NCBI RefSeq assembly: GCF_024713945.1
Contig: NC_134680.1
Location: 129,001 to 193,000, forward strand
Direction: 5' to 3'
DNA length: 64,000 bases
Source of the DNA: Dermatophagoides farinae
Taxonomy: Eukaryota; Arthropoda; Arachnida; Sarcoptiformes; Pyroglyphidae
Positions 51,580-64,000 of the stretch are shown here, one piece after another. How positions within the stretch are numbered: position 1 is the first letter of the stretch; every line of letters starts with the position of its first letter. A model generated the notes under the pieces. The model saw only the letters and a program-made list of their open reading frames with translations. It searched no databases and was not told the origin of the DNA. Both the position numbers and the translations under genes were made by a program.

Positions 51580-53000
51580 CAATCTTAGGTCATCATCATA
51601 CAAATAAATAATTTGCCAATGAACTTGACTTTCGAATCATTGAATGAATGAATGAATGAATGGGATGATTCCATTTGGATCGACCTAAATCGTGTCTGTG
51701 TCTCTGTCAACAGTTAATGGATCAAAGTTATTTGATGAAATTGAGAGAGAGAAAGGAAAGGCTTGTCTCTTGTTTGATTGTTGCTGGAACGCAGGTTGAT
51801 GAAGATGATCAAAAAAAAAATGTTCATTGTACCACCAAACCAGGATTTTTAGAGATTTGAGAAAACACAAAACACACACACTCAAACACAAAATGAATGA
51901 ATGAAAACAGAAAATTCAGAAATGAAATTCAGAGCAAAAAAAAAATTTTTTTCCTCGTTTCATTTTCTTATTGCTGCTGTTTCTTGTTTTTTCGGTTGTT
52001 GACAATTGGAAACAAAAAAAAAATCATTAGCCACAACAACGACAGAGACAATGTTGTAGTTGTCGTTGTTGGAAAGAGAAAATGTTTGAAAGTTGAGCCA
52101 AAAAAAAGAGAGAAGAATAATCATATCGTCATCGTCATTCGATTTGTTCGATTAATGAATCACAACAATTTTTTGTTGATTCCTTGGAACATTTCATATT
52201 TCTTGATTAAATTCCGAAAAAATTTCTCAAGTAAAAAAAATAAAACAAAGAAACAGCTGCTTGATTGATGTTCGATTTGTCATTTCTGTTGATCGAATGA
52301 TTAATGATTGATTGATTGGATAGAAAAATTCTTATTTTTGTCGCTTATGAAAAAAAGGAAATAGGAAAAAAAACAAACATCTCGTGTTTTGATATTCGAC
52401 TGGCGTGTCGTGTACGTACTGTCTGTATGGATCATCGAACTCTATTTTTTTTCTTGAGTTTTTCCTTGTTTTTCTACAGAAACAAGGAATTTTGCCCTTG
52501 TTTATGTGTTCCAGCAATGAGACAAAATTTCGGACAAACATCAATGAATTGATGGCAAGAGGAAAAAAATTATTTATTCCTCCCGAAATGATAACAACAA
52601 CACCTACGCAGCTGAAAACAAAACAATACGCCTACACGATAACTATCAAAAAAAAATAATTGATAATCATTCACGACTATAAACAACAAAACAACAGCGA
52701 AAAAAAACCTGATCAATCATCGAGGAAGAATGACCACAAAAATGAAAACAAATTTCAAATGACAATCATCATTCAATGTGGTTCTGTGTGTGTCCACTCG
52801 TTGATTCTTGTTCCATTTTCGAAAACAACAACAACAACACCATCATCAAATTGAACAAATTGTTCTATTTTTAGACATCGATATTTCCATTCCATAATTC
52901 ATAACTCATTCAGTCAATTGAACAAAAAAAAAAGAATTCAATAACATGGTGAACAACAAATGAATCGATCCAGAAATGAATGAATTTACTCAACGTTCAT
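50567..53000. other. Non-coding stretch upstream of the low-complexity exon
   Basis: No supported gene. It contains (CAT)n near 50838-50865, a long (CA)15 run at 51549-51578, a (GAAT)n tract near 51639-51660 and A-rich runs. The promoter of the minus-strand exon at 50038-50566 should be here. Confidence 0.45.
51549..51578. repeat. (CA)15 microsatellite
   Basis: The longest pure dinucleotide run noticed in the window, about 1 kb upstream of the minus-strand exon start at 50566. Confidence 0.9.
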
Positions 53001-56000
53001 CAATAATTCGAAAGAATTGAATTGGGGTAAATAGGATTCGATTTTTTTCTGGTTCATTCGATACATACACATTTTGTTTATACCGGTTGCATGTATGTGT
53101 TCAGCCAATTGTATCATTTGACATTGTTTTCACACCGATTGTCATTCACCTTAATTTTTTTTCGTTTTTTCGTTGAATGTGAATGTTTTTTTTTCGTTGT
53201 CAAGTTTTTGTTGGTCTAATCATTTTTTTTTCTTGTTTCTGTTTCTATTCACCTAGAATCGAGAGATAATGGAAAAATTAAATTGAGTTGTCAACCTGGT
53301 CATTCGATTCTTTCATTTGTGATCTTTATTGGATCGATCGATTGACGACAGGACCAGTAACAGGACATTTGGATCGATATGGTATTTATATTTCGTCGCA
53401 TCGACCTAAAAGTTAGTATGTTTTTTTATTGGATTCATTGGTTTTTTTTTGGTTTTTATTTTCTAGTGTCTGATATTTAGAATATCTGTTTGTGAATGTG
53501 TCACATTTGGACAGAAGAAAAAAAACTTTCCAATTGAAATAAACTGAGTGAGTGAGAGAGAGAGATTCACCTAGATTCTCGGCTTCAGTAATCATCATCA
53601 TCATGTGAAGATTCAGTGAATTATATGATTGCGGTAATATATGATCCGTATGTGTGTGGTATGGTATGGTATGGTGTCCGACCGATTGTTGTGAAAAAAA
53701 GTAAGTCATCCATGAATGAATCAGATACAAACACACAACACACACTCACGAAAGTTATCCATGTGTAAACCCGTGAGAATTCGGTAATTCGGCTATCAAA
53801 AAACAAAAAAAGGTGTCTTATCGTTTTGATTTCTTGTTGTCATTTTTTTTCTTTGAATGACATACATATGTCACACTATCGACATGACAAGAATTTTCTT
53901 TTTTTCTTCTTCTTTGTTGTTGTTTTAGTTGTTTTCTGGTGATTAACTTGCGTGACAATTATCGATTGATCCCGAATCCCTCTCATTATTTCGGATTAAT
54001 TGATGTGTGTGTGTTGTGTATGAGTGATCGATGGTTTTTTTGGCCAGATCAATCGATTGATTTGATGAATATGTTTGAATCATCATTATCAGGGCGATAC
54101 ATTTTATTTTAAGGTTTTGATTTTGCTCTTGATTTTTTCGTTAAAAAAAAAGTTTTCGCTTCGTTGCTCGTGTTGTTGTTGTTGTTGTTAAAGATGATGA
54201 TGATGATAATGAGAATGTAAAAATGTCACACCATCATTTGATGATGAAGAGAAGAAAATGATGAATGCCAATGGAACAACAACAACAACAACAAAGGGGT
54301 GAAAGAAAGAAAAAAACACGGGAGGAAATCCAAAGTGTTACAACAACAACAACCAAATGAGTGTGTGTTATATAATGGTTGTGCACTATTTAACCTCGAA
54401 ACAACAACAACAACGATAACGAAGACGGTTTTGTTGAAATATTAAAGAAAAAAGAAGAAAAAACGAAATGAAATCTTTCTTTTATTTTTGGTGGGAATAA
54501 CCGAAATAACCGAAAAGAAAAAAATCTTCATTTTTCCAGTTATTGTTGCGTATGTGTGTTTGAGAAAGGTGTGAGAAAATTGGCTATTTGTTTTTTCTCT
54601 TTTTTTCGTTTGTTTGATTGGACTATTTACACCTAATCAATAGTCTAATCTATTTGTGTGTCTGTGTCTGTGTGTGTTTGGGTAGAAATATTATATCATT
54701 CTATATCCTTATTGCACAATTTTTTTTGTGTTACTGATGAAATATTCATCATTTGATCGAATCAAATTAGTAAAGATGATGATCAATGATTAGTGAATGT
54801 TTTTTATTCGGAGAATGAATATCATTACCAGCATCAATTTATTAGTGCAATACTCGGATGACCATATACCCATGTGTGTGTGTGTGTAGATAAATCACAA
54901 GTTTTCATTTTGTCTGTATTTTGAATTATTGATATCGTTCTCGTCATCTTGTTAAATTTGAATGTCACATAAATGAATGTTCAATGAAATAATTGCAATC
55001 GATAGAGGATAAATAAAATTATTATTTTTCTTGCAATATATATGGCAGACATGTGGATTATTGGATATTCTTTTCTTTTCGAGTTGCACTCATAATTACT
55101 TTGTGTGTGTTTGGTGTGGATTTATTCTTTTGAGAATTATTCGTGTTTATTTACTAGGTGGCGAATCTTCCATTTCATTTGACATTGATATTGACTTTCA
55201 GATCGAGAGATTCATACAAATCTACTAGTATATTATATTTATCTAATTGACACAGTGCACATGTTGTTGATTTATGTTGGTTCTAGTGTTGGAAATGAAA
55301 TTATTGTTTTCATGAGAAAAAAATGCGATTTCTCAAATTGAAAATTTAATTTAATTCAATTTTTTTTTTGGTCAATTTTTCATTGTCTTGAATTTTTTTT
55401 TAAAGAAAAATCATGAACAAAATCCCGCAAACACGCATCATTGACCGGGTTGTCCGTATTTTTTCGTTTCGCTTTCTGGTTTCGGATGGCTAATTCAGGT
55501 GATGTTTTTCATTTCATTCACGACTGGAATTTAATTTATTTTTCTTTCGCAACCACAACAACAACGAAAAACCACAGATTCTGTTATCAGGATTTTTATT
55601 TCCGAATGAGAATAATTCATTCGATAGATCGATTGATTGATTATTGATTTTCTCATGTTATTAACTAACTGCAACTAATAAATAATTTGAATTTCATCTT
55701 AATAGTGCAACATATCCATCCATTGACGATCAATTAGAAAGTGAAAAATTGAATAACAACAACAACATTACGAAACGGTAATAACGATGAACATGATCCG
55801 AAAAAAATGAACTAAACAACAACAACGATGTACTTGTTATTATCATAATTGACATTGACATTGAAATTATTTATCAACAGCAGCAGCAAACACCACCTTC
55901 ATGGCCAAGGTCTTGGGATCTATCGTGCAATTCTAAATTCAATGAACACACTTATATTATATAGAATGGCAGCAGCAACAGCAGAACAAAAAAAGGTATG

Positions 56001-57312
56001 CTCATGTGTGCACAGAATTGGGACCAGAGAATTTTCTAGTAGTTTCAATGTTGTGCCTGCACATGCCATCCATTATCTTCTTATCAATGTCAAAGTCATT
56101 TTGGAACATGTGTATTGTCGTTGGCTAGATCTTTTTTTTGCTATTCCACGAATGACGATCATGATCATGACGTTATTCCTGTTATTAGTGTATATAAAAT
56201 GTATAGAATTGCTGAGATTTTTTTCGTTTCGTTTTGTTTTTGGTTAGGTTTATTGTGCAATACCCATTTTTTACAGTCATGTCCATATAGACTGTTTTTC
56301 GTTTGTTCGTTTGTTTGTGAATCCTTATGTGTGTGTGCGCTATTGCGATGCTTTTTTTGGTTGTTTCGGTTGTTGTTGTTGCATGTGATTGCAATATTGT
56401 TATTATTTATTTTTATTATTACCCATGTCCTGGTTTTATAATCGACGACGACAATAACGATGTTGATGATCATGATGATGATAATCAAACAACAAAGATT
56501 GACGTCATCGTCATCATCATTTTTTTTGTCATGTTTTCTTTGATCGAATGAATGAATGAAAATGATGTTGTTGTTGTTGTAGATGCTTGCTCTATATTTT
56601 TTTTGTTGGATGAAAATTGTGGCTTTCATTTACTGATTGATTGGCTGAATGAAAATGAAAATGAAAATGAAAATTCTTTACTTTTTTCAGGTTTTTTTTT
56701 CTCTCTACAGACGTCTTTTTAGCAGCACACTAGAATGTTATCACTTTTTTTTATTCATGATGATATGGGTGACTTGCCCAAATCTTTGTTTTTCAATTTG
56801 TCTATGTTTGTGTTTGCATAATTTGTGCAATACGTCATTAATTCTTGTTGTTGTTCGTTTTTGTTTTTTTTTCTCCTCAGGATTCTTTCAGGTATCAAAT
56901 GACGTACGAATGAATGAAAATTTGCTTTTCGCTTTCTATTTGGTTGTTATTATTGTTTTGTTTCATACGAATTCATTTCTTTTTGGTCTCATTATCATGA
57001 TTATTAATGCCGAGAATTTGAGTGAAATTTTTTTTCAGGAACAAGAAAAAAAAAGAAAGAAAAAAAATAAGCCGATGATGATAATGACGATGACAAATGA
57101 AGATTAGATTTTTCTGGTTGTCGTTTTTTATTCTATAACAAGAAAAAATTTAAAATTCAAATTTTGAATTTCCTTTGAAAAGAATCTCTCTTTCTTCATT
57201 AAAATGTATCCTGCTTAATGATGATGGAAATGGAATTTTGAGCAAAAAAAAGAGACGTCTTGAAATGATCCTTAATGGAACAACAACAACAACAAAAAAA
57301 CAAAACAAAAAA

Positions 57313-57336
57313 AACAAAACAAAACAAAACAAAACT
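57313..57336. repeat. (CAAAA)n repeat
   Basis: About five CAAAA units, within an A-rich island in an otherwise T-rich stretch. Confidence 0.75.
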
Positions 57337-60300
57337 TGGCTTATTTTGAAAATGAAATGTCGTGATGACATTGATCTGTGATGATCACCATTATGTTGTT
57401 CAAGGTCAACCTGATGATCCAAACTTGTTGTTGTTCTCTAATGTGCGTTCCATTTACGTTTCATTATTTTGTTCCAGGACGCCATTGTAATCATCCGATA
57501 CCGCAACCGGCCATCATCATCAGGTGTCAATGTGGACCAAATGTTAATCCAAAAACGTTAAAATGGACATTGAACTGGTGATTAGAAGAGAAAAAGAGAG
57601 AGAGAGAGAGAAACACTATTTTTAATATCGGTCATTGGCCATCAATAATGTGTGCATATTTATCACACATAACTTCGTGATTTGTGTGATGGATCAAAAA
57701 CATGCTAATGACAGATGCAGATGTTTTATATCATGTTATTGTTGTTTTCAAATGAACAAATTTGAAAACAAAACGTTTTCTGGAACACACTCAATGATGA
57801 CGCTTGCTACCTTTGACTTTTGACGTTTTCGTTTTTTGTTCCATTTCTCGAAGAAAATAAACCATGAAATGAAATGATACACAGGCTATTTTTCTCTGTC
57901 ACTTGTTTGTTTGTTTGTTTTGTTGCATTGAATGAAATGAAATGATGTCACCGAGTGTGTTTGTGTGTGTGTGTGACATTTGGAATGATGATCAATGGAT
58001 TATTGAAAGACAATCATTGTGATATATGATAGTTATGGATTTTTTCTCGGTTTTTCTAGGCCAACCAAAGAAAACATCACTTTATAAGAAAAAAATGAAA
58101 AAATAACAAGAAATTTCTCGGGGAAAAAAATTCCTTTAATTTTCCTTAATTCAAGAATTTTTTTCTTTTTTGTTTTGTTTTGTTCATCAATTTCTTTTTC
58201 AACCAACCGGATGTCATTTAAAAGGCCAAGTTTCTCCCATTTCTTCTCAGATTCGTTCGACCATATCGACCAAACTGATCACCAGGTCTTGACCTTTTTT
58301 CTGGTGCAGGTAATGATCAAAGATAGATAGATGGAAAAAACATTTAAATAACAATAAGATTTTCGTTTAAAAGGACAAATTCTGTTTCGTTGCTGTAAAA
58401 AAACCACTCTCGTCGCGTGTACAATCATTATGTATTGTTAAATTATGACAGATGTGATACACACACGCACACAAGACTTTCTGATGACAATCAACCAAGA
58501 TTGGCTCATCATCATTAGAATGGTACGTGATATTCACGTGTGTTTAATTCGTTTCGTATTCCATTCATAGAATTTTTTTTTCATTTTCCTTAGATGATGA
58601 TTTCTTTTTTTTTTGAATGAAAATGAAAATTTAAATAGCTATAGACGGATCTTTGGTTCGATGATCACACACACACATACACTAACCCTCGACCCTCTGA
58701 ATCTGTGAATCTTACCTGGATGAATTCAACCATAAATTCAGCCATTCATTCATCATACACACATATGTTGTGGTCAGTGTGTTTTTTTTGACGAGAAAAA
58801 AAATTTTCCAGTAAATTTTTTCCCGAAATATTTCCAAAAAAATCATTTATAAAGATGGGAGGGAGGGTAATTTAATTACACATGAAAAATCTTGTTTCAA
58901 ATTTCAGGCTAATTATCTTTTGAAAAAAGATGTCATCAGGAAAAAAGGATCGATGTGCCCTGAAGCCATCAATGATTAAGATGATGTTGGTGGTGAGATT
59001 GATCTTGAAGTATTTTTTTTATTACCCTGCCAAATTATCATTTTCTGTTATAATTTGATGTGTCTATGCTTGTCGTGTAAGTGTGTGTGTGTGTTCAGAA
59101 TTGACTGTTGGAATGATTTTTTCAATTCTCGATTGAAATGGGAAGAGTGTGTGTGGGTGTGAATTGTTCACATTTTTATTTTGGATTGAATCAAATGAAC
59201 TGCCGATTGATTTTCAAATTTGTGGAAATTTAATTCATATTTTTCTTCTCAAAGATTATTTGAAATTAGAAACTTTTGCTAACGTCAATGTTTTAATGTC
59301 TAGCATTCTCTACTAGAACCTTAATCTGACGAAATAACAAAAGACGATTAGTCTTGTGAAATTTCTTTGAAATCAAATTTTGAATTCTTGAAAGAATGCA
59401 AAAAATAGACCGGCAGTTGTTTTCTCATTTTTCTTTCTCTCTCTTGTTTTCTATCAATTTTCAATTTGTCAACGTTAGCATTATGGTAATTAGTTTTGCT
59501 GTTATTTTCTTGTTGTTGCTAGCCAATTTTCTTTTCTTTTCTTCTTGATGACCTCGAAACATTTCATGTTCTACATAGATGATACAATATGAAACGAATG
59601 TGAATGAATGAAAGAATGAATGACGGGAAAACAACAACAAAAAAAAACTAATTAAAACAATTTAGAAAAAAAAGGTCAATCACACACAGTAGCCAATAGT
59701 CATCTTGAATTTTGATATTATAAACGATCGATTGATTGATCTATGAACCAGAAAAAAATGATCCATACTTTTCTCTACTACCAATGATGATGATTATAGC
59801 ATGGTCTTTGTTTGTTGCCCGTTTTTCAGATCTCAAAACTTCAAGGTCTTCACTTATTATGATGATGATGATTCTAATGTGATGAAGACTTTGTAAACAT
59901 TGTAAAAAAAAATTCGCATTGCTACTGTGTGTAAATCAAGTGAATTTTCTTTTTTTTTCGAAAAAAATAGCCCTTTAGTGTCTCTGTGTGAGTGTGAGTG
60001 TGCCATAACTTAAATTGTCACCACAATAAAAAAAAAATCTAGAACAGATTTTCCATTTCTCACACGCAGCTGAACAAACTTTGTTTGTAGTACAACAACA
60101 ATAATTATGGCCAACTGTAGTGGAAAATGTATACATTTGAAGAAGATAACACGTGCATTTTTTTCGCTGTTTTTGTTGTTGCTGTTCTTCAGTGACATTT
60201 TACATTACATTTAAATTCTTTCTTTTATTTTTTTTTTTTTTATTTTCGATTGTTGATTCCTTTTATCGATTGATGTTTTTTTTTCGGTGATGACGTTGTT

Positions 60301-60360
60301 TTAGTAGGTAGGTAATGCACCTGTGTGTGTATTTGGAATAATAAAGTGTTTTTACCAATC

Positions 60361-60380
60361 ACACACACACACACACACAC
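60361..60380. repeat. (AC)10 microsatellite
   Basis: Ten AC units in the gene-free right end of the window. Confidence 0.9.
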
Positions 60381-63300
60381 GCCTCCATGTGATTAAAAAT
60401 TCAAGGTAAAGAAAGAAAAAAGAAAAAACATTCCCATCAATCTATCTTGGTGTATTGACTATTGAATTGATTTCATTTTTTTTCTCGATTTTTTTTGCAG
60501 AATTTTTGTATATTTGTGTGTGTGTGTGCAATAATCTCATGACAAATCGATTATGTTTTTTTTTTGGAGAATGACATTTCACATTTTTTTCAGCGAATTT
60601 AAAGTGGATTGAGAAATTTTTTTTTGTGAACAATGGTGGTGGTGGTAGTTCCATAATTAACATTTTTTTCTTTCTAATCGAATGACGTTGCTGTTTTTGC
60701 AAACTTGTTGCAACATATAGGGACCGAGGTAGTTAAGGACCTTGATAATGATTGTCTTTTGTCTTTTCTTCCATTATGGTTTTTTTTCGGTTAGTGGTCA
60801 TCAAATGATCGAGATCTGATCATCAATGAACAATGGCCAAGTCTGGTTTTCCATTTTCATTCCAAAATCACCAACAACGACAACGACAAAAAAAGCGATA
60901 ACGACGTTTAAATGTTTTTTTTCTTTTTTTTTGAAATTTTTGAATAAATTCGACGAGACATGAGACATGATTGTTAACCGGGAGAACAATAGAAGAATGT
61001 GACTTTGGTGACTTGACTTGTTGTTGTTGCCACAAGGATCATGCTGAGATTTTATTTTGTTTTTTATTTTTCGTTTCAAATATTCACACTTTGTTGTTTT
61101 CAATCACACACACACACACAGAACCGGACTTGATTGAATCTAAAGTCACCGTAGGGTCTGCTGGATTATGTTGGTGGACTGATCGATTGATTGATTGGAA
61201 ATTTTGAATTTCAAATCACTCAATCTCTCCCCTTGTGTGTATGTGTGTGTGATCTAAGCCAGTCAGTCGCCATTTAGGTTTTTTATGTTGTCGATTGTCT
61301 AATAATCGATTTGATTGAATCGAGGTGAAGGGGAAAATTCATGGCAATGAATTTGATTTTTCACATACCTAAATGAATGGATGCAATTAAAACTGAAAAT
61401 AAAATGGCCAAAAACGATAAAAAGTAGAAGAAAAAATCGTAATCAATTTTTAAAATGTCTCCATTTCGAACCATTACCTGCTTGCATGTGTAACAAATTG
61501 TAATTTTATGATTCGATCACCTCCCCCATCAACTTTATTCAATTTACACTGATAGTGATGGCGATGGTGAAAAGGGCAAAGGTAATTGACCATAGAATGG
61601 AATGTGATGCTTCAATGTTCAAATCAAATTAATTGCCAAGAAAACTTCTCTATTCGGTACTATTTGAAATTAAATACCATCATCATCACTGAGTTTGTTT
61701 GTTGGTGCAATGAATGAACAGAAATCAAAAATTTTATTTGGTTATCTTCATCAACATCATCATGATCACGATAATGATGATCACCATGGCAATGTAAATG
61801 TTTTTTTTTATATATTTACATCAACCATCATCATCCGAGAGAAGAAGAAAAAGAAAAAAAAACAGCCGGAGACGACGGCATCAAATCTTTTGAGATTCAT
61901 TTTTGGTTTCACTTTGTTGATGATGTTGATGTTTTACTTTCGAAACGACCAACGATGGAAATTAATTACATTTTCATTCGAATTGAACGAAAAACAAATT
62001 TTTTTTACGCTTTAAATAAGTGATTTTCGAATCAAAATCAAACACCAAACGGAATTTCGTTTCCATTCCATTCGAATTCGATTCTGTTTTGACATAGATT
62101 GTCATTGAATGTCAAAATATTTTCCAATCAAGCACTAGACCAAATTATTATTATCATTACAACATCACCAAATCATTGAATCATTGAACTTTACATTTTT
62201 GTTTCACATTTCTATCAATAACATCAATTTCAATGTGTCAATTTTTGTATTTTTTTCCTCTGTAGATCAAATTTCAATTTCGTTTTTTTTTATTATTTAT
62301 TTTTCTCGGATTTTGTATCGGAATGTTGTGTCGTTGGTGCAGAACTAAACTATGGTCATAAAAAAAATCGATTCTAAACACGAATGAATGAACAGAGGGT
62401 CATAATCTTTATTTTTTTTTCTTTTATTCATCAATAACCAATGAAATGATGTAGCTATCATTTTGATCTTTTTTTTTATTGTTACGACATATATGACGAC
62501 TTCATCGAATGCTTTTTTTTCTGTCCGGGTGTGTGTGTGCATCTCTAATAAGATCGAGATGATGGCGATAAGACAACATTGTAGTCTCGGAAAATTTTTC
62601 AGGTATCCGATTATCGTGCTGCTGTGTTGTTGTCTACTTTTTATTCTCTCCATTTGATTGATTGCCTATAATAAGCTTATTTAAATTGGTGAGTTTTTTT
62701 TTAAATAGAAATCAAAATAAATATCATTTTGTTTTGACTTGACTTGACTTTTCACTTTAAAACATTTAGGAGGATTTTTATTGAAGAAAAGAATTTTCAC
62801 CTTTTGATTAATCTGCTTGAATTTTATAAGAGAATTTTTTCATTATGAAGAAAAAAAACATCAATGTAACAAATGTTGTTCGAGCTTAATTCGAAAAAAC
62901 AAATAAAATCAAACGACCGTCATAATGTGTTTATAATCAACATGGACATTTTTAATCTGTAATGATGATGTATGTATTCCATTTCAATTTCAAGTCTTAA
63001 TTAAATTAAATTTTTGCCCATTTGCCAGAATTTCGTTCTGGTCATCAGCCTTTCGATGGAAAATGACGTTTTTTACATTTTTTTTCCAATCACGATTTAT
63101 AAATTATACAATTTCTTCGATAATTCTTTCAATGTTGGTTACTTTGTAACTTTTTTTGCATCACTGTCAATGTTACATTTTCACAATGTGTGTGTGTAGG
63201 TGTTTCATCTAAATTCACACCCACATCACACACTTAATTTTACTAATCAACCGGATAATCATGCAATTGATGAAATGAAACTTTGATCTTTTTTTTCTCT

Positions 63301-64000
63301 TTCTTGATATTTTCACGTTATCGAGAAAAACAAAATACAAAATCATTATCGATGATAGAAAACCAGAATGAAAGAAAATAGAAATTTCTTTCCGATCCAC
63401 TAACACAATGATAATGAAAAATGTCACATTGACAAATTCATTTTTAGGCCCATTTGTTGTTCTTCGATACATTATCATTTGATATAAATAACAGATTATA
63501 AACGAGCATAATATAAATATATTCAAAATGTCGACAATAGGTGATGAAAACATGGGTGTGTGTGTGTAATGAAAGAAAAGAAAGAAATCAATGAGAAAAA
63601 AGTGTCATAGTTCAAAAATAATAATAAATAATCTCTGAATCTGTTGGGTTTTGATCACTCAATCTTTCATCATCATCATCATCATTGTGATTATGATTAT
63701 TACAATTTTTTTCCCATTCTTTCTCCATGTTCCACGTTTCATTTCCCCTGGTTTGTTTTCAGATTAATATAGAGGCTTTTTTTCTATTAATTCCAGAAAT
63801 AATGATCACACAACTACCAACTAAACACAATTTTTTTTCATGCCAACGCCTTTCATTCAAATAATGATTGTCCAAAGAAAAGTTTGTAACAAAAAAAAAA
63901 TTTTTTTTTCTTTTGAAATTCATAAATCTCTAATTATTATCTCATGATTGTATTATTTCCATATAGTTGCTGTTATTGTTTTGTGAAATCTTGGATATTT

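Larger units (their letters stand above)
53001..64000. other. 11-kb stretch without recognisable genes, T-rich on the plus strand
   Basis: No family is recognised and no long non-repetitive frame is present. The plus strand is rich in T runs and GT tracts, the reverse of the 39-50 kb stretch. Isolated exon-like pieces exist, for example a small interval between an acceptor TTGTTCCAG and a GT near 57478-57525, but none could be linked. The composition would suit a plus-strand intron or a non-coding transcript running out of the window, or plain intergenic DNA. Confidence 0.45.

Noticed and set aside
39435-64000. Searched for a mobile element or virus-derived genes in the long gene-free stretch
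   Set aside because: No reverse transcriptase, integrase, transposase or capsid-like frame was seen and no terminal repeats stood out; only microsatellites and homopolymer runs were visible.

Overview
The window is eukaryotic nuclear DNA from a small, AT-rich arthropod genome. Coding exons are separated by very short GT-AG introns (about 55-75 bp). Proteins carry long Gln/Asn/Ser/Thr/His runs, and gaps between genes are full of (GT)n, (CA)n, (GAT)n and (CAA)n microsatellites. Compactness, composition and protein divergence fit an acariform (astigmatid) mite; that assignment is inference, because no species marker is visible. I see no phage, plasmid, CRISPR array or intact transposon, and no rRNA or tRNA gene.

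Layout. The first 2 kb hold only a weak spliced candidate. From 2.1 to 37 kb the genes are dense: FARSA (-), an RCC1-repeat/BTB protein (+), APMAP (-, with an apparent frameshift), NT5C2 (-, five exons), a small single-pass membrane protein (-), INTS6 (-, five exons), then three closely spaced minus-strand genes read in the order MED4, a FASTK-family mitochondrial RNA protein and DDX56. Next come a LAMP/macrosialin-like lysosomal membrane protein (+), a secreted inhibitory-type serpin (-), vezatin (+) and a SMYD3-like MYND/SET protein (-). An ELK-type ETS factor (-) occupies 37.4-39.4 kb. Beyond it lie about 10.6 kb without recognisable genes, a low-complexity coding exon at 50.0-50.6 kb whose donor is in phase with the ELK acceptor, and 13.4 kb of apparently non-coding DNA to the window end.

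The genes are mostly housekeeping functions: tRNA charging, nucleotide metabolism, snRNA processing and transcription (Integrator, Mediator), ribosome biogenesis, mitochondrial RNA and lysosome. There is no operon logic. Arrangement still matters: RCC1-BTB/APMAP, LAMP/serpin and vezatin/SMYD are convergent, while FARSA/RCC1-BTB, MED4/LAMP and serpin/vezatin are divergent and may share promoter regions.

I did not find an obviously new biological system. The observations most worth following are the APMAP frameshift at a 13-bp-spaced direct repeat, the possible 177-residue N-terminal extension of ELK from a remote exon, the A/T strand-skew change near 53 kb, the stop-free in-frame intron in the serpin, and substituted key motifs in DDX56 (DESD) and the SMYD protein (DHSC). 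Exon limits were set by reading splice consensus and protein continuity by eye, with remembered vertebrate family members as a guide.
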